From IMG/VR virus record IMGVR_UViG_3300036823_000235, positions 1 to 30,545 of that record: a DNA stretch of 30,545 bases; one strand, 5' to 3'. This document shows, in pieces, positions 23,002 through 30,294 of the stretch. The DNA is from a virus. The notes under the pieces were generated by a model. The model did not search any database, was not told the DNA's origin, and worked only from the letters and a program-made list of their open reading frames with translations. How positions within the stretch are numbered: position 1 is the stretch's first letter; every line of letters begins with the position of its first letter. The position numbers and the translations under genes were made by a program.

Positions 23002-23675
23002 TGCCCCGGCCGTGGACGCCAACCATGCTGGCGCAGCTCACCGCGCCCAACATCAAGCCGGTGCTGTTTTTGAGAATGCAGTTCAATTCCGGCCCCATCT
23101 TTGTGTGGTCCGGAGTTGGCATGCAGAATTGGAACGGCCAGCAATGGATGGGACTGGGGCAGCTCGGCTCCATCTCCACGGTGGAAGAGAGCTCTGAGCT
23201 GGCGGCCACGAACGTTACGTTCACGCTCTCCAGCATTCCCCAGGAACTGATTCAGGATGCGCTCAGTGAAGTGCGCCAGGGCAATCCCGTGCAGCTGTGG
23301 TTTGGCACGCTGGGCGATAACAATAACGTTCTGGCCGATCCGCTGCAGATCTTTGCCGGACGCATGGACACGCCCACCATTGACGAAGGCACCGATACTG
23401 GCACGATTTCTATTTCAGTGGAAAACCGGCTCATCGATCTCAACCGCGCGCGCGAGCGCCGCTATACCAATCAGGACCAGCAGATTGATCATCCCGGCGA
23501 TCTCGGCTTTCAGTATGTGCAGTCCATCCAGCAATGGAACGGCACATGGGGCAAAGCCGGGCCAGGCGGCGTTCCGAGTGCGCCGGGTAATCCTCCATAT
23601 AAGCCAGGCGGCGGCAGAAATTTCGGCCCTGGCGGCGGCGGATTTCTCGGCGGTCCAGGACTCTTAAACTCATAG
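23001..23675 (+). CDS. Tail hub protein (DUF2163-like), 224 aa
   Basis: The GTG start overlaps the previous stop codon by one base. The product includes IFVWSGVGMQNWNGQQWMGLG, ISTVEESSELAATNVTFTLS, and later DTGTISISVENRLIDLNRARE followed by RRYTNQDQQ. The 'W.g..w.g.g.l.si..v.e..e..a..v...lsgi' and 'R.Y...dQ...pgD' blocks fit the DUF2163-like hub proteins, encoded before the peptidase and gpJ genes. The C-terminus is glycine- and proline-rich (residues about 185-224), a likely flexible linker. Confidence 0.75.
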   Translation: MPRPWTPTMLAQLTAPNIKPVLFLRMQFNSGPIFVWSGVGMQNWNGQQWMGLGQLGSISTVEESSELAATNVTFTLSSIPQELIQDALSEVRQGNPVQLWFGTLGDNNNVLADPLQIFAGRMDTPTIDEGTDTGTISISVENRLIDLNRARERRYTNQDQQIDHPGDLGFQYVQSIQQWNGTWGKAGPGGVPSAPGNPPYKPGGGRNFGPGGGGFLGGPGLLNS

Positions 23676-23688
23676 GTTTGCAAAAACA

Positions 23689-24225
23689 ATGATTGCTTTC
23701 GTCCCACACTGGCAGGAACTTCTGCACAACTATTTGCTGCGCCGGCACAATGAAGCATTCGCCTGGGGAACCATGGACTGCTGTCTCTTTGCCTGCGACG
23801 CGCTGCACGAACTCACTGAAGTGGATATCGCTTCTGACTTCCGCGGCAAATATGCGTCCGCCCTTTCTGCCGCCAGAGCGATGCGTAAATTCGTGGACTA
23901 TGAATCAGCAGAATCCACGGAACCAACCGAATCAAAAGACAAGCCCACGGCCATTCATGACCTGGTGGAAGCCGTGGCCGTAAAGATTGCCGCCCGCCAT
24001 GAGATACAGGAAGTCCCCGTGCTCATGGCCCAGCGCGGCGACGTGCTGCTGCTGGATACGCCTCAGGGCAAGAGCCTGGGAATTCTGGGCCTGCGTGGCA
24101 CCCACGTTCATACCACCGGCCCGGACGGCATTGTGGATGTCCCGCTTGAAGATTGCGAACGCGCGTGGCGTATTCCAAAATTTGCTCCCGTCCCAGCAGA
24201 AGCAACGATTAGGGCTTCTCGTTAA
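23689..24225 (+). CDS. Phage tail peptidase-like protein (DUF6950/NlpC-P60-like)
   Basis: The key motif is FAWGTMDCCLFACDAL (residues 24-39): Cys31 or Cys32 corresponds to the NlpC/P60-type nucleophile following Asp. RGKYASALSAARAM follows as in DUF6950. A second half has QRGDVLLLDT (115-124) and GTHVHTTGPDGIVDVPLEDC; His139 or His141 could be the catalytic histidine. It ends AWRIPKF. Such proteins, encoded just before gpJ, are thought to cut peptidoglycan during DNA entry. The insert at about 70-92 is acidic and lysine-rich. Its 3' end overlaps the opposite-strand small gene by 17 bases. Confidence 0.82.
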   Translation: MIAFVPHWQELLHNYLLRRHNEAFAWGTMDCCLFACDALHELTEVDIASDFRGKYASALSAARAMRKFVDYESAESTEPTESKDKPTAIHDLVEAVAVKIAARHEIQEVPVLMAQRGDVLLLDTPQGKSLGILGLRGTHVHTTGPDGIVDVPLEDCERAWRIPKFAPVPAEATIRASR

Positions 24226-24418
24226 TCAGCTGCCGCAAAGCGCCGAAAGAGTTTCCGTCGAAACAGTGTTCGCTCTTGCCGTCAATCTCTACTGACACAG
24301 TGTCGCTTGTTCGGCAATATGAAATCCGCATTTTGTGCCCGGGACAGCCAGACTCCCTGCAGTCGTTGATGCATCGGTATTCCACTTCTCTCGTCACATT
24401 GCGTCCCATAAAAACCAT
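24209..24418 (-). CDS. Small cysteine-rich CPGH-motif protein, 69 aa
   Basis: Transcribed against the tail genes. The product has EYRCINDCRESGCPGHKMRI then CRTSDTVSVEIDGKSEHCFD and FGALRQLINEKP. The cluster C-x3-C-x4-C-x2-H could bind zinc. The pattern looks like a recurring family of small bacterial proteins ('C..dC..sGCPGH...'), of unknown function. AGGGG lies seven bases before the ATG at 24418; a second in-frame ATG at 24409 is possible. Coding character is good compared with the opposite frame. It is likely a moron gene. Confidence 0.65.
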   Translation of the reverse strand: MVFMGRNVTREVEYRCINDCRESGCPGHKMRISYCRTSDTVSVEIDGKSEHCFDGNSFGALRQLINEKP

Positions 24419-24442
24419 TCTAGCCCCTGCTTTAGCTGAGCC

Positions 24443-24466
24443 AATTGCTAACGGCTAATTGCTAAC
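24443..24466. repeat. AATTGCTAAC direct repeat upstream of gpJ gene
   Basis: AATTGCTAAC occurs at 24443-24452 and 24457-24466, separated by GGCT. Similar TTGCTA-rich strings are, as I recall, scattered in acidobacterial genomes. It lies between the divergent moron and the gpJ-like gene and contains no evident promoter. Confidence 0.5.
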
Positions 24467-24479
24467 TGACTTTTCTCTC

Positions 24480-27400
24480 ATGCCCAAAGTTCTCATAGGA
24501 ATCGGTGAAGCCGTTCTCGGCATCGGCGCGGCCATTGTTGGCGCGGTCTTTGGCCAGCCGTGGCTGGTCGGACTGGGTGTCACTCTTGCGCTGAACGGCG
24601 TAACCACGCTGCTTACCAAGCCGCCGGCTGCAGCCAGCGTGGTAAACGATCTGGGATCGAGCAGCGTCTCAGTGCGCCAGCCGCTGGCGCCGCGCCAGGT
24701 CACTTACGGCCGCGATCGCCGTGGCGGCGTCTTCACCTACATCATCAACAGCGGCGGAGTATTTAACACATTCCTTAATGTTGTTATCACCATGGCCGGC
24801 CACCAGGTCACGGACATTCCCGCCATGTATTTTGACGGCGTGCAGATTCCCGTGGACGCCAATGGCGACGGACTCAATCAATACGCCGCAACCGATGGCA
24901 GCGGGCTTGCCTTTGTGCACTGGGAAAAGAAGCTGGGCGCTCCGGGCGAACCTGCATTCCCTGGCCTGATCGCGCAGGTGCCTTCGCAGTGGACCGTAAA
25001 CCATCGCCAGGACGGATGCGCGAGCTGCTACGTGCGCCTCAAGTGGGACGCCACGCTCTTTCCCAACGGCATGCCCACCATCACCTTTGACATTCTGGGC
25101 AAGCCCGTTTTCGATCCGCGCACCGGCCTCACGGCTTACTCTGAGAATGTCGCGCTCTGCCTCCGCGATTACCTGCTGGATCCAGTGGTTGGCCTGGCTG
25201 AGAGCGCAGCGTCCATTGACAACAGCCTGCTGATTGCCGCTGCAAACGTTTGCGATCAGAGTGTGGCCCTGCGCGCTGGCGGCAGCGAACCTAATTTCTC
25301 GCTCAACGGGTCCTTCAGCGTTGACCAGGTTCCCGCGGACATCATCACCGGACTGCTCAGCGCCATGGCCGGCAGCATGATTTATTCCGAAGGCAAGTGG
25401 AAGATCTACGCGGCCGCCTTCCGCGGCACCACCATTCCTCCGCTCACAGACAACGATCTGCGCGACTCCATGAAGGTGCAGACGCTGCTCTCGCGCCGCG
25501 ATCTTTCCAACTGCGTGAAGGGCGTGATGCGCGATCCGCTGAACAACTGGCAGCCCGGCGACTTCCCGTGCGTGCAGAATCCGCAATACATCTGCCAGGA
25601 CAATGGCTTTTCTCCCACGCAGAATCTTGGCCAGTGGGCCAGCTTCATTGGTTACGTGCGGGGCGATTCCGTCTTTGATAACGGCAGCGCCTGGTGGTGT
25701 AACACGCCGCACAACTCCGTGCCGGGCAATGAGCCCAGCTCCGGCTCTCCGCTGTGGACTCTGGCCCCGGAACGCGCGTGGCTTGACCTGGCCCTGGCTT
25801 ATACCATCTCGCCCTCCATGGCGCAGCGCATTGCCAAGATCCAGCTGGAGAAAATCCGCCGCCAGATTGACGTGCAGTTTCCCGGCCGGCTCAATGCGAT
25901 TCGTCCGGAAGTGTGCGACGTGATTCAGATCACGCGCCAGGCGCGCTTTGGCTGGAACGCCAAGTCCTTTGAGGTCTACAACGCGCAGATGAAAGTTTTC
26001 CAGGGCGACAATGGCGCCAACCAGATTGGCTGCGACCTGGGCTTGCGTGAGACGGATGCCGCCGTTTATGCGTGGAATCCCACCGTGGATGAGACGGTTG
26101 TGAACTTTGTTGGGACGGGCATCCAAAGCGCGGGCGGTACCACGGTGAATAAATACTTCACTGACGGCACTGAAGGCGTCGCAGGCGTGCAATATATCGT
26201 GAGCGTGGTGGTGGACAATCAGGGACTGGGCAACGCCTTTGTGTCCGCGGGCTCAAGCTATCCCGTCTCTGCGCCCATTCTGCCTGGCGCCACGCAGAAT
26301 ATCGATCTTATCTTTGCGGCCAGCGGTCCTGACGTGCAGCTGATCTTCCAGACTGCGCTGGCTGCTGACGCGCTGAATATTCTGGCCATCAATCCCATCA
26401 TTGCGCGGACCTCAAATAACGTAAACCTGATTCCACCGCAAAACCGGACTTTCCAGACGTGGCTGCCATTGAATGGCGCAGTGGTCACAATAACGCAGCT
26501 CGCTCCCACGCTGCCCGATATGAAGCAGGTTGGAGTTCCGGGCGTGCTGGTGGCCACCAATGACACGTTCACACGCGCTGACGGCGTAAAGAAAACCCGG
26601 ATCAAAGCCACCTGGATTTCACCCACTGATACGTTCGTCCTCAGCGGCGGCTGGATCAACCTGGAAGTTTCTGACCACGCCGACGGCAGCACGCCCAAGA
26701 TATGGAAGTTCGCTTCGCGCGTTGCCGGCAGCGCCACCGTGGCCTATTACGAAGAGGTGATTGACGGCCATACCTATGACGTGCGCATCTCCTCGGAAAA
26801 CTCATCCGGATCGCATAGCGCGCTGGTGGAAGCTGATGGCCTCGCGGTCTCAGACGCCTTCAGCCAGATCACCAGCACCAGCTTTGGCAACCAGGGCAGC
26901 ATTCGTCCCACGGCGTTTCCAGCATGGACCGTTGCAGCCAACACAAATAACGGATCCGGAGCGTGCACTGTAAGGCTCACGGCCCCGGCCACACCGCTTC
27001 CACTCACGGATGGAACCAGCATCTCCATGCCGGCTGCGGATTTCACCTGGCCAGGTGTGCTGGCGGCATCCACTTCTTACATGTTCGCGCCGCGCTACAA
27101 AATCGCCGACGACACAGTTCATTTCGCGGGCTTCGCCGGCGTGAACGTCAACGCCGATCCCAATACGATCCCGCTGGCCAGCACCGGCACTGATGATCAG
27201 AAAAACCAGCTTTCTGTAAACCAGAACTTTGATGGCTATATTCCGCTTTCCAACGGATACATCAACGTCACCACGCCCAACAATGCCGGCGCGGGCGGCG
27301 GATCGAGCGGCGGCGATCCGGGCTGCGTGCATGAAGATGCGCGGGTGGAATTGATCACCAGCACCGCGCACGGAGTTTATGCGCTGAAGGAATGCAGCCT

Positions 27401-27722
27401 GGGCGATCTGCTCAAAGGCCGTGACCTGGTCACCGGCGAAGTGCGCTTCCGCAGGATCATCCGGATCCAGCGCGAGGCCTGCTATGACTGGTATGAAGTC
27501 GCCGGCAGATTGGTCACGCCCTGCGAGCCCATCTGGTGCGAGCAGAAGATGGCATGGGTTCCCGCGCACGAGATCGGGATCCATAAGATCGGCATGTTTG
27601 GCTACAAAATGTCGGTGACCGTGGAAGGCCAGTGCGACGACGATCACAACTTCGTGCTGATGCCCAAAGAAGAAGGCCAGACGGAAATGATCATCCATAA
27701 CGCCGTGCTGCCCAGAAGTTAA
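24480..27722 (+). CDS. gpJ-like tail tip protein with carbohydrate-binding-like insert and C-terminal Hint domain
   Basis: At 1080 residues it is the largest protein here and equals the lambda J/GTA tip protein in position. The N-terminus is hydrophobic (residues 1-50). PRQVTYGRDRRGGVFTYI is followed by AGHQVTDIPAMYFDG, and GSMIYSEGKWKIYAA is a J-family landmark near residue 300. W386 to W426 (GYVRGDSVFDNGSAWWC, then SPLWTL) resembles a CBM5/12-type module. Fibronectin-like strands lie at about 700-800. After a Gly/Ser linker, residues 949-1074 look like a Hint domain: Cys949 first, GDLLKGRD, VTPCEPIW, WVPAHEIG, DDHNFVL and a terminal HN (1073-1074) before AVLPRS. The usual block-B histidine is Glu1016. 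ATG 24480 was chosen over TTG 24459. Confidence 0.9.
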   Translation: MPKVLIGIGEAVLGIGAAIVGAVFGQPWLVGLGVTLALNGVTTLLTKPPAAASVVNDLGSSSVSVRQPLAPRQVTYGRDRRGGVFTYIINSGGVFNTFLNVVITMAGHQVTDIPAMYFDGVQIPVDANGDGLNQYAATDGSGLAFVHWEKKLGAPGEPAFPGLIAQVPSQWTVNHRQDGCASCYVRLKWDATLFPNGMPTITFDILGKPVFDPRTGLTAYSENVALCLRDYLLDPVVGLAESAASIDNSLLIAAANVCDQSVALRAGGSEPNFSLNGSFSVDQVPADIITGLLSAMAGSMIYSEGKWKIYAAAFRGTTIPPLTDNDLRDSMKVQTLLSRRDLSNCVKGVMRDPLNNWQPGDFPCVQNPQYICQDNGFSPTQNLGQWASFIGYVRGDSVFDNGSAWWCNTPHNSVPGNEPSSGSPLWTLAPERAWLDLALAYTISPSMAQRIAKIQLEKIRRQIDVQFPGRLNAIRPEVCDVIQITRQARFGWNAKSFEVYNAQMKVFQGDNGANQIGCDLGLRETDAAVYAWNPTVDETVVNFVGTGIQSAGGTTVNKYFTDGTEGVAGVQYIVSVVVDNQGLGNAFVSAGSSYPVSAPILPGATQNIDLIFAASGPDVQLIFQTALAADALNILAINPIIARTSNNVNLIPPQNRTFQTWLPLNGAVVTITQLAPTLPDMKQVGVPGVLVATNDTFTRADGVKKTRIKATWISPTDTFVLSGGWINLEVSDHADGSTPKIWKFASRVAGSATVAYYEEVIDGHTYDVRISSENSSGSHSALVEADGLAVSDAFSQITSTSFGNQGSIRPTAFPAWTVAANTNNGSGACTVRLTAPATPLPLTDGTSISMPAADFTWPGVLAASTSYMFAPRYKIADDTVHFAGFAGVNVNADPNTIPLASTGTDDQKNQLSVNQNFDGYIPLSNGYINVTTPNNAGAGGGSSGGDPGCVHEDARVELITSTAHGVYALKECSLGDLLKGRDLVTGEVRFRRIIRIQREACYDWYEVAGRLVTPCEPIWCEQKMAWVPAHEIGIHKIGMFGYKMSVTVEGQCDDDHNFVLMPKEEGQTEMIIHNAVLPRS

Positions 27723-27907
27723 TTCTGGTCCTCTGGCTGAATGTCAGGTGTCTGTACTTCAATTCTCCACCAGCCTTTCAGGAGACCATTGTTGAATGAA
27801 AGGCATGCCTCATCAAAGGTAATTCCGGCCATTTCCGCAGCTTGATAGAGATCACGAGCGCCTGCCCTGAACGCTTGCTCGAGCTCGTTTAAATAGGGCG
27901 CTGCCAT
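27719..27907 (-). CDS. Small hypothetical moron protein, 62 aa
   Basis: Encoded against the tail genes, with its stop overlapping the gpJ stop (27719-27722). The product is helical in the first half (NELEQAFRAGARDLYQAAEM; ITFDEACLSFNNGLLKGWW) and ends IQPEDQN. No domain recognised. A perfect TATAAT lies six bases before the ATG, predicting a leaderless transcript; no ribosome site. The opposite strand carries no gene here except the last four bases of the gpJ gene. Probably an independently expressed lysogenic gene. Confidence 0.55.
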   Translation of the reverse strand: MAAPYLNELEQAFRAGARDLYQAAEMAGITFDEACLSFNNGLLKGWWRIEVQTPDIQPEDQN

Positions 27908-27919
27908 CGCAGAATTATA
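27908..27919 (-). promoter_or_regulatory. -10 box of the 27907 moron gene
   Basis: TATAAT reads leftwards at 27919-27914 and is followed by TCTGCG and then the ATG. No good -35 is seen (the hexamer 17 bases upstream is GCGTTT), so activity may need an activator. Confidence 0.4.
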
Positions 27920-28389
27920 TGCTACTCAATCTAGTAAAACGCTGGATCTGGTCTCCACTGGAATCCGTTCAGTCTCCCATCGTCGACGACTGGCAGAATT
28001 GCGCCACCGCGAACGGCTGCACGCCGGACCAGATTGCCCAGGTTGTGGATATGGCCAACGAGCTGTATCCGCCGTATGACCTGGCTGTCTGCCGGCAATA
28101 TGCCCTGCGTTACGATTCGCCCTTTCACGGCGATGGCGCAGCGCTGGTCTATTGCGAAATGGACATCACGCATCTTGCGGCCGCGCTCAAAGATTCACGG
28201 CTCACCATATTCAGCAGCCCGGATGACGCGATCGATCCCAGCATGCTCGACGCATATTCTGGGGCGCTGCCACAGCAAGCCGCCAAGTCCGCGCCCGTAA
28301 CTTCCGCGCCTGCAGCCACGCCTGCCACGCTGGGCGATCTGCTCAAAGCTTTAGAAGTACTGCACCTCAAATTTTCCGCCACTGAGTAA
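27919..28389 (+). CDS. Hypothetical late phage protein, 156 aa
   Basis: First gene after gpJ on the plus strand. Residues 15-105 look globular (VDDWQNCATANGCTPDQIAQ; MANELYPPYDLAVCRQYALR; DMITHLAAAL-like helix), then a Pro/Ala-rich linker (about 115-135) and a short amphipathic end, LGDLLKALEVLHLKFSA. No signal peptide or motif is recognised. The ATG overlaps the -10 of the divergent gene and has no ribosome site, so a later start is possible. It stands between the tip and lysis genes and may be a minor tail or lysis-linked protein. Confidence 0.6.
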   Translation: MLLNLVKRWIWSPLESVQSPIVDDWQNCATANGCTPDQIAQVVDMANELYPPYDLAVCRQYALRYDSPFHGDGAALVYCEMDITHLAAALKDSRLTIFSSPDDAIDPSMLDAYSGALPQQAAKSAPVTSAPAATPATLGDLLKALEVLHLKFSATE

Positions 28390-28393
28390 AACC

Positions 28394-28672
28394 ATGTCCG
28401 CCGATACCATGACCGCACCCTTCGCCCAAAAACCCAGCATCGGACAGATAGCCTCTTTTTTAACCGTTGCCACCATGCTGATCGGATTACTGTTCTGGGT
28501 CTTCAACGTCAACGCCAAAGCTGACTCTGCTTTAAAGCAGGGAGACGCCAACGCTGAGCTGATCCAGAAAAAAGCGGACAAGGACGATATGAAAACGGAG
28601 CTTCACGAGATCAACAAAAAACTCGATCTCGTACTCGATCGGCTCATGAACGAACCGGCTCCAGCCCGCTAG
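28394..28672 (+). CDS. XhlA/holin-associated-like membrane coiled-coil protein, 92 aa
   Basis: One clear membrane helix (FLTVATMLIGLLFWVFNV, residues about 22-40) followed by a charged coiled coil, ELIQKKADKDDMKTELHEIN then KKLDLVLDRLM. This helix-plus-coil layout and size resemble XhlA-type haemolysin/holin-associated proteins of prophage lysis modules. It follows the previous gene by four bases and precedes the DUF5675 gene. It would sit in the inner membrane with the coil on one side; its role in lysis is inferred from layout. Confidence 0.65.
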   Translation: MSADTMTAPFAQKPSIGQIASFLTVATMLIGLLFWVFNVNAKADSALKQGDANAELIQKKADKDDMKTELHEINKKLDLVLDRLMNEPAPAR

Positions 28673-28709
28673 CCCTTTCTAAATTCCACTTCAAAACTTA
28701 AGGAGCATC

Positions 28710-29180
28710 ATGGAACTCTTATCCACCAGGCGGTGGTATACCTCCACGTCCACCATCAGCGGCCTTTCCCTCAATGGCGAGCGTGAATGCTTTGTCCTGG
28801 AAGACACGGTCCGCGCGCCGGGCGTGAAGATCCAGAATGAAACCGCGATTGCTGCCGGCCGCTACCGCGTGATTGTGGACTGGTCGAACCGTTTCAAGAA
28901 ATACGCCTTCCACATCCTGGACGTGGCCAACTACACCGGCATCCGAATGCACTCCGGCAATACCGCGGAAGACACAGACGGCTGCCTGCTGGTGGGACAG
29001 ACGCGCGCGCTCAACGCTGTTTTTGGATCGCACAACGCTTTTGTCGCGCTGTGGGACAAACTCACCGAGCAAGCCGGCTTCAGCGAAGAGCACGGCTGCC
29101 AGATCTTCCAGATGAAAGAAGAGACCTGGATCACCATCGTCGACGCCCCGGAAGAAGACACCCGCGATCACGCCGCTTAA
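28710..29180 (+). CDS. DUF5675 family protein, 156 aa, possible cell wall enzyme
   Basis: The family signature is clear: ECFVLEDTVRAPGVKIQNET then AIAAGRYRVIVDWSNRFKKY, and GIRMHSGNTAEDTDGCLLVG (residues 77-96). The H81-x-G-N...D-G-C92 arrangement recalls the H...GC active site of YkuD-type L,D-transpeptidases, which would suit a cell wall function. DUF5675 genes are common in phage lysis regions. A strong AAGGAG lies four to five bases before the ATG. No signal peptide, so access to peptidoglycan would need a holin or tail incorporation. Enzyme activity is inference. Confidence 0.85.
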   Translation: MELLSTRRWYTSTSTISGLSLNGERECFVLEDTVRAPGVKIQNETAIAAGRYRVIVDWSNRFKKYAFHILDVANYTGIRMHSGNTAEDTDGCLLVGQTRALNAVFGSHNAFVALWDKLTEQAGFSEEHGCQIFQMKEETWITIVDAPEEDTRDHAA

Positions 29181-29201
29181 ATCCCTTTAGAGAAAAATCA
29201 C

Positions 29202-29540
29202 ATGAACAAACTTATCGCTGCTATTGCAGCCTGGTACAAATCCCTGCCCACCTGGGCCCAGGGCGCCATCACCGCGGCCGAGGGCGGCGCTGCGGGTTTC
29301 CTTGGCCAGTGGGTCCTTAGCCAGCAGCCTCTGTGCCTGAGCCGTGGCTGTCTTAAACAGTTCGGCGCAGCGCTCATAACTTCCATGGTGATTGCGGTCC
29401 GCAACTGGATCAAGCAATCTCCGGTTATTCCTGCGCCACCACCACCGCCTTGTCTTTGTATTGTTGGCTGTTCGGTCAACGGCGCGTGTCCTCAGCATGG
29501 CGATGAAGCTCAGAGAATGGCGAAGGCGGCGCAGAAATGA
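29202..29540 (+). CDS. Holin-like small membrane protein, 112 aa
   Basis: Two hydrophobic stretches (GAITAAEGGAAGFLGQWVLS and FGAALITSMVIAVRNWI) and a proline-rich then cysteine-rich C-terminus (PAPPPPPCLCIVGC...C). The start MNKLIAAIAAWYKSLPTWAQ is amphipathic. Size, topology and position after DUF5675 fit a holin or related lysis protein, but no holin family motif is certain. It shares the pattern of its N-terminus ('lPtWaQ.a') with the partial gene at 30295. The ATGA overlap with the next gene indicates coupling. Confidence 0.6.
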   Translation: MNKLIAAIAAWYKSLPTWAQGAITAAEGGAAGFLGQWVLSQQPLCLSRGCLKQFGAALITSMVIAVRNWIKQSPVIPAPPPPPCLCIVGCSVNGACPQHGDEAQRMAKAAQK

Positions 29541-30256
29541 CGCGCACCAGGCAATTCTTCAGGTGTCTTCTCAGAGCGATGGGAGATTCGGCTCTGCCGT
29601 TGGCCAAGATCATTGCGCTGACGTGCCTCAGCTTATTTCTGCTGAAGGCACGCGAGGCCGCTGAGCAGCTCCGCGCGACCTCGGCTGAGCTAACAATTAC
29701 GGTCGCCAAATCGAACGACGCGCTGTTCAAGCAATACGGCCTGGCCGATGAGGCGCGTAAGACCCTGGTGGACGTACACCGAGCGGCCGGCGAGGCCGCT
29801 ATTGCGGAGCGCGACTATTACACGCGCACGCTACAGCCGCAAACGTTTGCGCTTTTTTCAAACCTGAACACCGCCATCACCGGACTGGACGCGCCGCGGA
29901 TCGGCGCCGACGTACACGGCACGCTGGCCAACCTGAACCAGACTCTGGACCAGCTGCCTCCGCTGCTGCAGGCAGCCACAGAAACGATCAACTCGGCTGC
30001 CGGCACGCTCGATGCGCTACACCAGGCCATCAGCGACGTGGACAAGAATCTCCTGAACGATCCGGACGTGGCGAAATCTCTCAACGAGATCTCCGCCATC
30101 CTGGGCAACGTAAAGCTGACCACGGATGAGGTGTTGCCCATCGTCCAGAAGATACGGCACCTGGCAACGGATCCCCCAACCAAGAAGGCCAAGCTGCTGG
30201 GCATTCTGCAATTCGTTTACGAGACGGTACTGATCAAGGCCGCTCTCGGCAAGTAA
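29537..30256 (+). CDS. Membrane-anchored coiled-coil protein, 239 aa
   Basis: A single N-terminal membrane helix (LAKIIALTCLSLFLL, residues about 22-36) is followed by an almost wholly helical chain: EAAEQLRATSAELTITVAKS, LANLNQTLDQLPPLLQAATE, and later LNEISAILGNVKLTTDEVLP. Heptad spacing is evident. Topology (short basic cytoplasmic end, long periplasmic coil) is like an inner-membrane spanin, though far longer than usual ones and without a visible outer partner. MCE-like or tether proteins are alternatives. Start overlaps the previous stop (ATGA). Confidence 0.65.
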   Translation: MTRTRQFFRCLLRAMGDSALPLAKIIALTCLSLFLLKAREAAEQLRATSAELTITVAKSNDALFKQYGLADEARKTLVDVHRAAGEAAIAERDYYTRTLQPQTFALFSNLNTAITGLDAPRIGADVHGTLANLNQTLDQLPPLLQAATETINSAAGTLDALHQAISDVDKNLLNDPDVAKSLNEISAILGNVKLTTDEVLPIVQKIRHLATDPPTKKAKLLGILQFVYETVLIKAALGK

Positions 30257-30294
30257 CCCCACCAACCCCGCCGCAAGGCAGAAAAGAGAAAACA

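Noticed and set aside
24669-26192. A 507-codon open frame on the minus strand opposite the gpJ-like gene
   Set aside because: It is a shadow of a high-GC3 gene; its translation has no domain pattern while the plus strand is a clear tail tip protein.
2303-27722. Gene transfer agent rather than prophage
   Set aside because: Order of tip genes resembles a GTA, but the first tip gene is not DUF2460-like, and moron genes, fibre-like genes and a methylase fit a phage better; particle DNA content cannot be judged from sequence.
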